This document shows positions 9,414 through 21,293 of a DNA stretch of 64,000 nt, one piece after another. This stretch comes from Chalara sp. BL73 (Eukaryota; Ascomycota; Leotiomycetes; Helotiales), in contig CAKJVC010000030.1 of assembly GCA_918026815.1 (NCBI GenBank), positions 496,001-560,000 on the forward strand, read 5' to 3'. The translations under genes were made by a program, and so were the position numbers. The notes beneath the pieces are model-generated. The model was not told the DNA's origin. It was given only the letters and a program-made list of their open reading frames with translations, and made no database searches. Position 1 is the first letter of the stretch; the number at the start of each line of letters is the position of its first letter.

Positions 9414-11963
9414 ATGGCAGGCCCAATGTTATACTCACATGAGATCGTCGCTCCGCGAATAGGCAAGCGATCATCCGACATTATGACTGAAGATATCTCG
9501 AGCAACAGCATCTCCCCATACGGCGTCGCTCGCTCAACAATTAGCGAGAAACCCCTCAGCGCTGACGAGCTCAGGAAGACAGAGGCCTACTTCCGTGCCA
9601 GCTTGTACCTATGTCTCGGAATGCTCTACCTGAAAGAGAACCCTCTCCTCACCATACCCCTCGCAAAGTCAGACCTCAAAGCTCGGCTACTGGGTCATTG
9701 GGGTTCAGACGCAGGTCAAGCGTTCACATGGATCCATTTCAATCGCTTGATCAAGAAATATGACCTCAACGCACTTTTCGTCTCTGGGCCTGGTCATGGA
9801 GCGCCAGCTGTTCTTTCGCAATCTTATCTAGAAGGCGTATATTCTGAGGTTTATCCTAGCATGTCGCAGAATGTGGAAGGCATGCAGAGATTCTTCAAGC
9901 AATTCTCATTTCCAGGTGGAATTGGGCCATGCAACACCTGAGACGCCAGGCAGTATTCATGAAGGCGGAGAGCTCGGATACTCCATATCTCATGCCTTTG
10001 GTGCAGTATTCGACAACCCCAGTTTGATTGCGTTAACTATGGTTGGGGATGGAGAAGCTGAGACAGGCCCACTTGCAACGAGTTGGCATAGCACAAAGTT
10101 CCTCAACCCGATTGCGGATGGTGCGGTTCTGCCGGTCCTCCATCTAAATGGATACAAGATCAACAATCCGACGCTCTTAGCCCGAATCAGTCATGAAGAG
10201 CTGGAATCCCTTTTCATCGGATATGGATGGACACCATACTTTGTTGAAGGAAGCGATCTAGAAAGTATGCACCAAGCGATGGCAGCCACCGTAGAACACT
10301 GCGTTCAGGAAATTAGCAAGTTCCAAAAGCAGGCACGTGATTCTGGAAAAGCTTTCCGTCCTCTCTGGCCAATGATCATTCTCCGCAGCCCGAAAGGATG
10401 GACGGCACCAACAAAGGTAGATGGAAAGCTTCTTGAAGGATATTGGCGCGCACATCAGATCCCGATTCCCGATGTTGCCTCCAACCCGGCACATCTAAAA
10501 ATTCTGGAGGACTGGATGAGAAGCTACAAGCCAGAAGAGGTCTTCGATAAGGAAGGGAAACTGATTGATGAGCTGGCTGAACTTGCTCCAGTGGGTCAGG
10601 CACGGATGAGCGCCAACCCTGCTGGCAACGGTGGCTTGCTTCGAAAAGCTCTTGATATACCAGACTTCCGCCAATATGCTCTCCAGAAGATCGAACCTGG
10701 GTTCTCGAACTTGCCAAGCATGAGCAACATGGCGAGATTCCTCAGGGATATTATCGCCAAGAACTTGCATACCTTCCGTGTTTTTGGTCCAGATGAGACT
10801 GAATCGAATAAGCTCGGTAGTATCTATGAAGCAGGCAAGAAGGTCTGGATGGGCGAATATTTCGAGGAAGATGGCGATGGAGGAAACCTCGCCTTCGACG
10901 GTCGCGTGATGGAAATGCTGAGCGAGCACACTTGCGAAGGATGGCTCGAAGGCTACATTCTCTCCGGTCGTCATGGTACGCCATACGCGGCCTTTTCTAC
11001 AAGAAAACACTAACATCTGCAGGTCTAATCAACTCCTACGAGCCCTTCATCCACATCATCGACTCCATGGTGAACCAGCACTGCAAATGGATCGAAAAGT
11101 GCCTCGAGGTGGAATGGCGCGCCAAAGTCTCCTCCCTGAACATCCTCCTCACCGCCACAGTCTGGCGACAAGATCACAACGGCTTCACACACCAAGACCC
11201 CGGGTTCCTCGACGTCGTCGCTAACAAATCCCCCGAAGTTGTGCGCATCTACCTGCCACCGGACGGCAACTGTCTTCTCTCCGTGATCGACCACTGTCTG
11301 CGCTCGGTAAACTACGTGAATGTCATCGTGGCGGATAAGCAAGACCACCTACAGTTCCTCGACATGGAGGCCGCGATCCAGCACTGTACGAAGGGGTTGG
11401 GGATCTGGGACTGGGCTTCAAACGACCAAGGGTGCGAGCCGGATGTCGTGATGGCTTCCTGCGGGGATGTCCCGACACACGAGTCCCTCGCTGCGACGGC
11501 TTTGCTCCGCGAACATATCCCGGATATCAAAATCCGGTTCGTGAACGTGGTAGACCTCTTCAAGCTCATCTCGCCGGCCAACCATCCGCACGGTCTGTCG
11601 GACACGCAGTACACGGCCATATTCACCTCGGATAAGCCCATCATCTTCAATTTCCACTCCTACCCGTTCCTCATTCATAGATTAACGTATAAGAGACCGG
11701 GTCAAGAGAATTTGCATGTTAGAGGGTATAATGAGAAAGGCAATATCGATACGCCGCTAGAATTAGCGATTCGGAATCAGACCGATCGGTATAGTCTGAC
11801 GATGGATGCTATTGACCGGATTCCCAGGCTCAAGAATAAGGCAGCAGGAGCAAGGGAACTGTTGTTGAACGAGCAATTGCAGATGAAGGGAGTCGCGCTC
11901 GAGAACGGGATTGATCCCGAGGAGGTGAGAAGCTGGAGATGGCCGTTTGCTGGGGGTGATTAA
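9414..11963 (+). CDS. XFP: Xylulose-5-P/fructose-6-P phosphoketolase with apparent 2-nt frameshift
   Basis: Phosphoketolase is a cytosolic thiamine-diphosphate enzyme that splits xylulose-5-phosphate (or fructose-6-phosphate) with phosphate to acetyl phosphate plus glyceraldehyde-3-phosphate (or erythrose-4-phosphate). The N-terminal frame (from ATG 9414) has [11 protein letters not shown] and SGPGHGAPA. The second frame has [19 protein letters not shown], the cofactor-binding [10 protein letters not shown] and [11 protein letters not shown]. After a 47-bp GT-AG intron (10976-11022, branch CTAAC) comes GLINSYEPF through [13 protein letters not shown] C-terminal sequence. The total is about 834 residues, normal for the family. 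The two frames meet at about 9927, where two bases are missing between GGIG and HATPE; no intron fits there. It is either a recent inactivating deletion or a sequence error, because everything else is well conserved. Confidence 0.92.
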
Positions 11964-13482
11964 GCAAAACCTGTAGAGCCTTTTTTCGCTTGTTTATGCA
12001 ATGATTAATGACAATTTGATCTTTGGTACCTCAATGTTGCGCAGCCTTCGAACTAAGCCGCCTCCCAAAAAGTTGAACAAATCTCCTTCCCTTCCCCTTA
12101 ATTACATGATTTGATACATTAACTGAATTCCAACTTGCTCTAATTCAAGAGCCCCGTTGGTGAATCAACTGGTTCTGTATGGCATGGCGTTATCTGTAGT
12201 GCTTGTGCAATCGGGATAAGAGCAAAGAGTAAGCCACTTATAAGTGGCCTTGATGCCGATGCGGTGAATTATGTACTAGTTTACTTTTTCTGTTTGAAAT
12301 CTCTGTCCAAGGCCCAAGTCAACAAATCACTCACCCATCGCCTCCGGTATAGCTGGAACAAGAATAAAGGTCTCCTATTCCCGAAACCCTCGTCCAAACG
12401 AACCCTCCTATCCCCCCTACACGCACGCTCCCCCAGACGAGTCTCCTGTTGATATTGCAATTGAAGAATCAATTACTTGTTGGAATGTATCGTGCTTTAC
12501 GGTTTCTTCGTTGGTCCTCTGCTCCTATATCGAACGTCTCGTAAGTTTTGACTCATAGGTGTAGCAACGTACCTGCTTGATTCTTTCCGGGTTGAATAGT
12601 TCTATCTTTACCAACCTACGTATTATTATCATTCATCGGCACCGACCAGTGCGAATGCCTTACACTCCTCCAGCTTACCAATCTCAAGCTGCTTCTCCTC
12701 TTCAATCTCTAACTCTCAATCGACAACCTTTATATCGGCTTGATCAAACACTGTGCCACCTCCCTCTGCTGAAGCCATCATCTCGCCACCCTATTCGGCT
12801 CTGAAATCTGACGAAAATGAAGCGACAAAGGGAGATAGGGGATGACGGCTGAACGGTGGTCTGCCATATACATTAGAATTTGCGTGGCTTTTTGGCATTA
12901 TAAACATTGTAATACACTCATTACTACTTTATTTAGTACAGCCGATTGTTAAAGGATCAGTAGCATTATACTCTTTAGTTTGTTGGGAGTTTGCAAAGAA
13001 CTTTCAACATGACGTAAAAGGCTGGAATATTTGGGCATTACGAAGTGGTCTGACTAGTGGCTTCGGCACTGGCTGGTCATCAGTAGAGTCGATACAGGCA
13101 ACTAAGGTATGTAGCGCGCTAGCGGAGGTCGTCGAGCCGTGTTGCCTTTGTCGCCCTGGCAATGCTCAGCTGGCCAAAAGGAGGACTGCTAGTTATGATT
13201 TTGGGTGCTCGATTTCAAAAATTTCGAGCTTGCTGTTGGGATGTATTTCAATTTGCAGGGGAGAGTGGTGATTTTCTGATTTTCTGATATTCGCCAGACA
13301 CGTGATACCTATATCGCATGTTGCTGGAGCCTAAAATTTAGCGCGTATGCAAGGGTAAACAGCCCACTGCAGGTCGTTTCACTGCAGCCTCCACTATCTA
13401 CAAAACCACACCTCCTTCACTGAACCTCAGATCAAGCTCTCGCAGACCAAAATCTTGCACAAAAACATATCTCACATCCAAT
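11964..13482. other. Intergenic region between phosphoketolase and beta-tubulin
   Basis: No gene could be supported. One open frame without an ATG (12849-13271, plus strand) encodes a hydrophobic stretch (WLFGIINIVIHSLLLYLV) then a more polar part, with a GTATGT donor-like site at 13108. It may be an exon of an unrecognised gene but could be chance. The last 150 bp, with pyrimidine-rich tracts and CACATCC elements, look like the beta-tubulin 5' UTR. Confidence 0.4.
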
Positions 13483-15247
13483 ATGCGTGAAATCGTAAGT
13501 GCTTTAACTTCCTTCGGCAAGAGGCAGCTCCAAACCTCATGGAGATACGTCTGGACACTACCCTTTAATCCCTACCCCACTCCCTGAAGAAGACGAATGA
13601 AGCTGATATCGTCTTTCAATATAGGTTCATCTCCAAACCGGCCAATGCGTAAGACTCCATACTTCTCATCTTCGGCTGCTCTTGCTGACCTGGTTTATAG
13701 GGTAACCAAATTGGTACTGCCTTCTGGTACATTGCGCTTGCCTGCGCGAAAGCGTATCGAACAAGTTCAGGGCTAATTAGTATTCATATAGGCAAAACAT
13801 CTCTGGCGAGCATGGTCTTGATAGCGCTGGCGTGTAAGCAAAAATCTTACGTATGGCTCTGCCATTATATCGCCTTGGATGTAGCTTCATGTGCTGAATC
13901 TATTTAGGTACAACGGTACATCTGATCTCCAACTCGAGCGTTTGAACGTTTACTTCAACGAGGTACGAATTTCACGGGCAACACACATGCACATATCAAT
14001 CTAACTTTCGTAGGCTTCGGGCAACAAGTATGTTCCACGTGCCGTCCTTGTTGATTTGGAGCCCGGTACCATGGATGCCCTCCGTGCCGGTCCATTGGGC
14101 CAACTTTTCCGCCCAGACAACTTTGTCTTCGGTCAATCTGGTGCTGGTAACAACTGGGCAAAGGGACATTACACGGAGGGTGCTGAGCTCATTGATCAGG
14201 TTCTCGATGTCGTTCGTCGTGAGGCCGAAGGATGCGACTGCCTACAAGGATTCCAGATCACCCACTCTCTCGGTGGTGGAACTGGCGCTGGTATGGGTAC
14301 CCTTTTGCTCTCCAAGATCCGTGAGGAGTTCCCAGATCGTATGATGGCTACCTTCTCTGTCGTACCATCACCAAAGGTCTCCGATACCGTTGTTGAACCA
14401 TATAACGCTACTCTCTCTGTTCATCAGTTAGTTGAGAACTCTGATGAGACCTTCTGCATTGACAACGAAGCTCTCTATGATATCTGCATAAGAACTCTCA
14501 AGCTCAGTGCCCCATCCTATGGAGATCTCAATCACTTGGTCTCAGCCGTCATGTCTGGTGTTACCACTTGTCTTCGATTCCCTGGTCAACTTAATTCAGA
14601 TCTCCGGAAGTTGGCCGTCAATATGGTTCCCTTCCCTCGTCTTCACTTCTTCATGGTTGGATTTGCTCCTCTTACTAGTCGTGGTGCTCACAGTTTTCGT
14701 GCTGTCTCTGTTCCTGAGTTAACTCAACAAATCTTCGACCCCAAGAACATGATGGCCGCTTCCGACTTCCGTAATGGCCGTTACCTTACTTGCTCTACTA
14801 TATTTTAAGACTTTCTTTCTCACAATGATTTGTTTTATATACTAATTATTCTCCAGCCGCGGCAAGGTCTCCATGAAAGAAGTCGAAGACCAAATGCGCA
14901 ATGTTCAAAACAAGAACAGCTCCTACTTCGTTGAGTGGATCCCCAACAATGTCCAAACCGCCTTTTGCTCTATCCCACCTCGCGGCCTGAAGATGTCTTC
15001 CACCTTCGTCGGTAACTCCACATCTATCCAAGAGCTCTTCAAGCGTCTCGGTGACCAATTTACCGCCATGTTCAGAAGAAAGGCTTTCTTGCATTGGTAC
15101 ACTGGTGAGGGAATGGACGAGATGGAGTTCACTGAGGCTGAGTCCAACATGAACGACTTGGTTTCTGAGTACCAACAATACCAGGAGGCTTCCATTTCTG
15201 AGGGAGAGGAGGAGTATGAGGAGGCGCCATTAGAGCAAGAGGAGTAA
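13483..15247 (+). CDS. TUB2: Beta-tubulin, seven exons, last intron lacks GT donor
   Basis: Beta-tubulin pairs with alpha-tubulin to build microtubules. Exons are 13483-13494, 13625-13648, 13701-13726, 13792-13833, 13908-13962, 14014-14804 and 14857-15247. They sum to exactly 446 codons plus stop and read [17 protein letters not shown] through [10 protein letters not shown] (GTP binding) to the acidic tail [14 protein letters not shown]. Five introns have GT-AG ends. The sixth (14805-14856) keeps a TACTAAT branch and AG, but its first bases are TTAAGA where GTAAGA is expected. Unspliced, translation stops at once (TAA 14806-14808), giving about 317 residues without the C-terminal domain. Residues linked to benzimidazole resistance are wild type: H6, F167, E198 (14446-14448) and F200 (14452-14454). 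Unusual changes such as CIRTLK, TCSTIF and AFCSIPPRG suggest a second, relaxed copy, but a sequence error is possible. Confidence 0.93.
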
Positions 15248-15587
15248 ACTTGGTCCATATAGGATAGCACTTAGGCACTTATTTTGATGGCGACAATGGC
15301 ATATCAAAACTCTTCTTTGTTTGTTAGGCTTGGAGCGCTTGCCTCGACCGGCGTCTCGCATATGATAACTTACATAACCCTTATTATCAGTGTAGCCAGT
15401 AGTGTGTACACCGTAATTACTGCAGTAATCTCACAACTTATTATGCACGGCAGTATAACCTCCCCCGAAGAATACGTACTAAATAGCACTGCAGTAATAT
15501 ACCTCCTATCTCATACGCACGGCGTACTAGAGAATAATTACACGTGACTCAATGACATCCTTTTACTCTTCCTCTACCTTCCAACTC
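15248..15587. other. Beta-tubulin 3' flank
   Basis: An open frame at 15284-15547 has hydrophobic runs but no recognisable domain and is probably chance. The CACGTGAC at 15541 may belong to the edge of the hAT-derived sequence that follows. Confidence 0.3.
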
Positions 15588-15708
15588 TTATTCATCTATT
15601 TCTTCCTCTAATTCAGAGGCTTTTACGTTATACCAAGACCTTAAACACTCTAAGGCTTTAATCACCTTTACTGAAAGCTTATTACGACGATCTGTAACTG
15701 TAATTTTG
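15588..15708 (-). pseudogene. hAT transposase C-terminal fragment
   Basis: On the minus strand the frame reads KITVTDRRNKLSVKVIKALE, then ECLRSWYNV and an acidic end before TAA. This is the typical last segment of fungal hAT transposases (dimerisation region, RRNRLS..ALECLRSW). The frame is cut by the LTR at 15721. About 40 codons remain. The hAT assignment rests on the motif only. Confidence 0.55.
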
Positions 15709-15720
15709 CATGATGAAAAA

Positions 15721-15955
15721 TGTAACAACTCGAGGCGAACGGGGATCTCGATCCGTGGATCTCAGGGAGAAGGACTCAAAGGTGTGAACGGCTATCAGTT
15801 GTTATAACGAAGAGAACAAGCTACAGATAGAAGAAGGAAGGAAAGCAGCGCTTTATATACAGGAGACTGGCCAGGGGCCAGTGTAAGCGTGGCCTTGTGG
15901 TGTCAGGGGCCGAGCCCCAAGGAGCTCTAAGCGAGATCGGGCCAGGGCCGTGACA
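15721..15955 (-). mobile_element. LTR, probably 3' LTR of a Ty3-type element in minus orientation
   Basis: On the minus strand this 235-bp block starts TGTCACGG and ends GTTGTTACA (TG...CA) and has a TATATAAAG box at about 15852-15859. Just upstream on the same strand is a purine-rich AGCAGGGGGTAATAG tract, like the polypurine tract before fungal Ty3/gypsy 3' LTRs. The flanks do not form a target duplication, so it is more likely the end of a decayed element lying at higher coordinates than a solo LTR. Confidence 0.6.
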
Positions 15956-17284
15956 CTATAGCTATTACCCCCTGCTCTGACCTCAGAGAGGAAGATACCT
16001 GAGGTAAAACAAAGTCACCAGCTGGAGCTGATTAAGGTCGCTGTCGATACTTCCTCGTTGTCGTCGAAGGCGTCGCGAGGGGAGGCTGACGTGGCCTTTT
16101 CAGAACAGAGGGTTCTGCCAGCGAAATGGGTACGAAAACCATCCGACTGTTCGGTCCCTTGCCTTGCAAGCAAGCTCGTCATTAATTCCACGCTGTTAAT
16201 GGCCTGAGCAGCAATGACTGTACCGGGCAGATAGGACACCTCTGGGGCGTAGGCAGAGTTTTCACCTTTTTATCGGAGCCTTGCGGAATCGTGGCAGACG
16301 CTCTAAGGAGACTCAACGTGTGGAATAGGCCAAAGCATTCGATAAAGAAAGGGAATCTGAAGTAGTGTACGCGCTGCGCGGGTAGGAGAGACTGGGTGAA
16401 AGTTGGGGATCTTGTTGGAAAGTGCTGCGTACTCAGAGGGTAATGGTTGAACGCGATTTCGATCACGAGAGAAGACCGCTGTAGCGACAGGCCCAAGGAC
16501 GAATCTACAGGATCACACAAAAACAATACCAGCCCCTTTTTGACCACGTGATTCTACAACAGACAAGGTAGAAGGGCCGGTAGCTGAAGAGGAACTTGGG
16601 CATGACGGGCCATCGGAGATACTAGGTTGGAACATACACAGAGGAAAATAAAGCACGCGTTTTGGTTAGTGGGAGCGGACACGTTGCTATAGAGCCGCAG
16701 GCTTGGGTTTTATAGTAGCAACTTCTGCGAGGCACGGTCGGCCTTGCTGTGAGCAGAGATGTGGCAAGGTAGCGCGAAGTAGTTAATAGCTATGGGGCGC
16801 AGCGAATAATGGCAGCGACAGAGACACTTTCTATATGGCTCGAGAGGACGGAAGCGCGTGTCGGTCTACAATAGCATGTTCAGAGTCCAGTAGGGTGGCA
16901 GGCATGGGGTAGGCTTAAGGAGCAAACTGCGGGAGAGATATAGGGTGATGGATTGGGCCCCGGAACTCTCGAAGCAGATCGAAAAAAAGGAGAGCTAACG
17001 CGACGACCCTTGATTAGCAGGAAAGATATTAAGAGTATCCACAAATGGATCCAGTATCAACATGTGTATCATTCGAAACTAAAAATAACAGACATACTAT
17101 TCCTGGCCACAAGGGCCGATTCCGGCACCTGAGATCCTTTTCCTCCTACCAGTGCCCCTGATTTTTGAAGTGATGCTGACATGGTCATACGTCACCTGAA
17201 GATGCCGTCTCTCAATATGTAAGCTACGGCAATCTCAGATACCTCCCTAGTAGCAACACTTTTCGTTTGTTCATTCGACTTATA
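15956..17284. other. Probable decayed retroelement interior, no intact gene
   Basis: Minus-strand frames at 16015-16239 and 16182-16547 overlap and might be broken parts of one protein, but no retroelement motif (RT, integrase, chromodomain) is recognisable. The rest is non-coding. Position behind the minus-strand LTR suggests it is the 3' interior of that element. Confidence 0.35.
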
Positions 17285-17480
17285 ATGGCGATTGTACCTT
17301 CCTCCGCCCCTGTGGAGGCCTTCCGTCTACAAGCTCAATTTGATGATACTGTTCGTATATGCGAGAAAATATCAAGAAAGTATCAGAACGAGGAGAAAAT
17401 CTGGATTCATTACAAGGCAAGACCGGTGATCTTGCTGGAAATTCTGACAGCTTTTGTCGTAATGCTAATAAAGTAAACAA
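17285..17480 (+). pseudogene. Synaptobrevin (v-SNARE) fragment, frameshifted and truncated
   Basis: Exocytic v-SNAREs of the Snc1/synaptobrevin type pair with t-SNAREs to fuse vesicles with the plasma membrane. The frame from 17285 gives [16 protein letters not shown]. One base is missing near 17357, and the next frame continues [19 protein letters not shown], then [23 protein letters not shown]. This is the start of the v-SNARE helix including the central arginine (VSERGE). Sequence identity stops after about 65 residues, before the rest of the membrane-proximal WWKD segment and the transmembrane anchor. The copy has no introns. It is a dead partial duplicate of a normally essential gene. 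Confidence 0.82.
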
Positions 17481-18349
17481 GCGGATGTGCTCCAAGTGCG
17501 GCACATCGGCAGTCCCAAATCAACTTCAACACATACAACTGCGGCATATCGACAATCCAAAATGTCCATCAACACATAGTCCTACAAGATATCGACAGCA
17601 CTCTCCCTTGCTATTTTGCCTGGGCTGGCATCACGATTGCGGTAGCACTTAGGTTTTAATTCGAGGTCTCAGGCTGCTCAGAGTTAGGGTACTTATTACT
17701 CTAACCTTAACAAAGAGGTTGATATTAAGGATAGCAAATATCGATTCAGCGAAAAGAGCATTGACGTCGGATATTATAATTGATCCTTATTGGAACTGAG
17801 TTGAGGAGTTCCCACGGTGTTGATAGGATTGCAAACGGGCAAGGTAACGCCCCAGATTGGTTGACGGATAATGCTGGATACACCCACCTAAATTTAAGAA
17901 ATTTTGCATCACGTGGACGAGATGGCACATATCTCGTGGCGCTTTCCCGGAAGCGGTAAGCGTCTATATTTGCATCGCGTGGTGTTTAAGTGAAAGGAAG
18001 GAAGGTTATGCTGTGCTGGAAGAGGTCATTGATGATGAGTACACCGATGAGTTGATCAGGGGAGTTGATCTAATCGATGTCGATAGGCCAATTTTGTTCA
18101 TGATTCAGCGGATTCATTCAGTATCATTGTATAAGGTAGAAATATTGGCAGAGTACAGTTTATTTCGTCGTACTTCTGCGATGGTTTCCTATTTAGTATT
18201 TCATTCTGACTTTCTTCTCATTCCACTCTGCTCTCCATCATCTATTCCTTTATGCACTTTTCCTGGGCTACTCATTTTTGGGGAAATGAAGCAACATCCT
18301 GCTGGTAACCTTTCCCAGACTTAGAATGGAGCGTAAGCAGAATCAATTT
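17481..18349. other. Intergenic, no gene recognised
   Basis: Only short frames (for example 18013-18324) without recognisable domains. Confidence 0.4.
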
Positions 18350-19396
18350 CTACCCAGCATGACCAGCAGCAATAAATAACCTCTCCCTCTTCATCCCCAA
18401 ACTCAACACGGTGGCAAGTGCACCAGCGGTGATAACAAGTATATAGGTTTTGCTCATGGCAGTGACAATTGCCTTCAACACCTCCATTTTCACAACATCG
18501 CTCAAACTAGCAACAAAAGCACTTCCAGCACCAGCAATAGCCTGCTGGACCTCCGCCAATGGCGTACCAGGCAGAAGTTCCGCGATCGAGGTTTGAGATT
18601 TATTAAGGAAGACTGAGTTTGCAATAGCTAAAGCGATAGTGATGCCAGAGACCTGTGCGCAAGTGATAAAGTCTACGGCTGGGGCGATGAGTTGTGGGTC
18701 CACGATGGCTTGCGCTACGGAGAAAGAAGCTTGTGCAAAAAGACCGTCGCCGAACCCGATGATGGTACTGTAGCTATACACTCTTGCTACTGATGTCTCG
18801 GTGTTGACGGTATACATGAGCGCACCGCCGGTAACGCAGAGGAGACCGCCGAGCGTGTACCAGGGCATGTAGTAGCCGTAGGTAGAGAGAATAGCGCCGT
18901 TTCCGATGACGGCGAAGATCATGAGCATGATGAAGGGAAGGAGAAGCACGCCAGCTTCGAGGGCGGTGTCGTTGCGGGCGAACTGGAAGAAGATCGGGAT
19001 CATGTAGATGGGGACGAAGATTGCGGTTCCGCCCGCAGCGGTCATGGCGAAGAGGATGAGCATAGTCCTCGACTTGAAAAACTCGACCGAGAAGACACGG
19101 CTAGTGGTGGTGAAAACGGTGTAAACTTGTTGAAGTCCCAAGAGGATGAAGAGGACGCCAGAACAGCAGAAGAGGCCCATGGTTTGTCCGGAATTCCGCT
19201 CGTAGGTTACACCGCCGAAGGACACGGCCATGACGCCGGAGACGAAGGCTCCCATGGTGAGAATACTTCCGACGTAGTCCATCTCACGAGCGCGGTCCAT
19301 TAAAGAGATTCCCGGGCGGGGGTCTTTGTTGGGGGCGTGGAGAGGTAGACTGGGGCGCAGGCGGCGATCCAGTCTTGAGGATGCGAGCAGCCTCAA
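18350..19396 (-). pseudogene. MFS drug/H+ antiporter (DHA2-type), N-terminal half missing
   Basis: The 348-residue frame is the C-terminal half of a 14-TM major facilitator of the DHA2 type (multidrug or toxin efflux family). It starts in the cytoplasmic loop (HAPNKDPRPGISL, then AREMDYVGSIL) that normally follows TM6. It continues through about seven or eight hydrophobic helices, including LEAGVLLLPFIM and STIIGFGDGLFAQ, to a cytosolic end. There is no ATG at the beginning of the conserved part, and upstream minus-strand DNA (19397-19660) encodes no TM segments. Family members are about 500-560 residues, so roughly 200 are lost. The remaining frame has no stops, which suggests a young truncation. 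Transport activity is not expected. Confidence 0.82.
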
Positions 19397-19664
19397 GCGC
19401 TTATCTTCGCGGGGTTTGATCCCGCGATCAAGTTAGCTGAATTGAAGCAGTGGGTGGGATTATCGAAGGGCGTAGGTGACGGGTCGCGGGATGGGTATGC
19501 GGGATGTCATAACTATTTCATAGTTTAGGGAGCGGGATATTACAGACATATGTAGAGAAACCTAGTTTATATACCTAGTTAAAATGCGGCAGCAAAGACT
19601 TCCTATAATTCCTTTCCTCTTCGGAATACAGGCACGGAAAGCAGCTCTTCGAAGTTCGGATGCC

Positions 19665-21293
19665 TTATAGACCCCAGAGCCTTTCTAAGTGCTCAATATG
19701 CTTTTTAGTTTTCCACCCAGTCCTGTCTTCGATCTCCTGAAAATGCTTCAAGATAGCTATCTTTTCAACCACAGTTGGTATATGCTGTGCAGCTACAAGC
19801 AGCGGATGAATATTGTTGACTAGATTGGCACTTTTGGAAACAAGATTAGCTCGAACCCTTCCCTTGTTTTCCTTTAACTAGAACTTACTGCTGATTGTTT
19901 GTGGTTGAAATTCCGGCAATTCGGCGAGCATGGCACACAGGTGAAGCCTACATAATAATATTTAGTGGTATTCTGAGCAAGATGCGTAATGGTAGCGGTT
20001 TACTATGGCAGAAGTGTCATCAGACATCTTTCCTGTTGCGAGAAGTAGTAGAGATGCCGCATGGTAGTATATATTCCCACACACTGTGCAAATTATCGGT
20101 AAGGTAAGGGTCACATTATAGAATATGTTTCATACCGGCTGATGAATTGCCGAAGAGAATAGTCGGGAACGCCGAATCCCCTGAGGCTTCAATCTCCATA
20201 ATGCATCGAGTAGCTTGTGGTCTTTCAATCACCCACATTTGTAATTCTGCCCAGAGGTTCTGCAGGGTGATTCCGTTCGCATCGATTGATTTATTGGAAA
20301 GCTCATTAATGATGCGCGCGGTTATATCTATAGCTTGGTTGCTATGGGTGTCTTGAATAAAGCCATGAAGTGCTTGCTTTCGTGCGGCTTTCCAAGTCTC
20401 TGGGGAAACCAAGGTCGACCTTCCACTCAAATATGCTGCCCAAATGTCTGTTAATCCTTTAGATTTAGCCCTTTGACTTTTCATGATTTCATACCTTGTC
20501 TAACAAAAGCCCAGAAGCAAGCAGATATTATGGCATCTGGAGCACTGTCGAAAGTGGTTGCTTGCAAGAGATCTGCACAGTCGTGAAAGATGGCCTGCTC
20601 TTCGGTGGTCTTCTCCGAAGCTGAGCAATACATGCAAAGGAGAGTCGTTGCAAGAAGAGTCCCTTCCTGATGTTTTAACCTGAGACGTCGAAGTGTTTCG
20701 CAAGCAAAGGTGTGAAGCTCCCTTGCCAGCAGAGGAGAAGCACTATCCCTACTTAGACTCGTTATAGAGGCAAGTGCTACCGCAGCTGCTGCGAATGCTT
20801 GAGACTCTACCACTAAATGGCTCCACAACGTAGAGAAGGGCTTTAATAAATTCGTTACTTCGCACCAACTTGCAGTGTCTTGAAAATAGACTAACAGCAG
20901 GCCAGCCTTTATACGATCATTAATAGGCCAGGCGAGAAATTCAGGCGGTGGAGGATCTGAGTAATCTTCTTCATCCACTTCAGGGGACCATGTATGTATT
21001 ATGGAGGCGTTGTTGCCTGCTGAATAAGTGGGACGATCAGGAATAGGTAAAGCTTGGGAGTACAGATAATGGTCAGGCCCGAAGTTCCTTGACGACTGAA
21101 AATCTCTGATGGTTGTCTCTTGGTTTGTCTGTGAGACTCTATTTTCGACAATAGCGCCAGGCTGAGCAGGCTGAACATTCTGGGGCGCAGAGCTTATGGC
21201 GCCGCGCTCACTGATTCCCTCTAAACAATGGCCCTCAGCCGCTTGGAGTGTGGGATTGTTGACATAGCCACGACTTGACTCGTGCTGAAACAT
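19665..21293 (-). CDS. Fungal-specific transcription factor (Fungal_trans_2), five exons, no zinc cluster seen
   Basis: Exons (minus strand) are 21293-20495, 20447-20136, 20083-20004, 19947-19889 and 19857-19665, giving 480 residues in frame. The introns are 47, 52, 56 and 31 bp. Conserved Fungal_trans_2 segments appear in order: PPPPEFLAWPINDRIKAGLL, FWAFVRQ/DIWAAYLSGR (split by intron 1), FPTILFGNSSA, NIYYHAASLLLLATGK, CHARRIAGIS and the final EIEDRTGWKTKKH...LERLWGL. Such proteins are nuclear regulators, often of secondary metabolism. The usual N-terminal Zn2Cys6 cluster was not found upstream of ATG 21293, so an unseen 5' exon or a true loss is possible. The last intron is only 31 bp, unusually short, and may reflect a deletion; the gene may therefore be damaged at its 3' end. 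Confidence 0.8.

Noticed and set aside
10495..11016. Minus-strand ORFs within the phosphoketolase gene
   Set aside because: They are shadows of the conserved plus-strand enzyme.
12849..13271. Membrane-protein exon or mitochondrial insertion upstream of beta-tubulin
   Set aside because: The frame is open and partly hydrophobic but lacks an ATG and matches no mitochondrial protein I recognise.
15284..15547. Small membrane protein after beta-tubulin
   Set aside because: Composition is hydrophobic but there is no domain, and it lies in what looks like a 3' flank and element edge.
16015..16547. Env-like or integrase remnant behind the minus-strand LTR
   Set aside because: No retroelement motif is visible; only the position suggests it.
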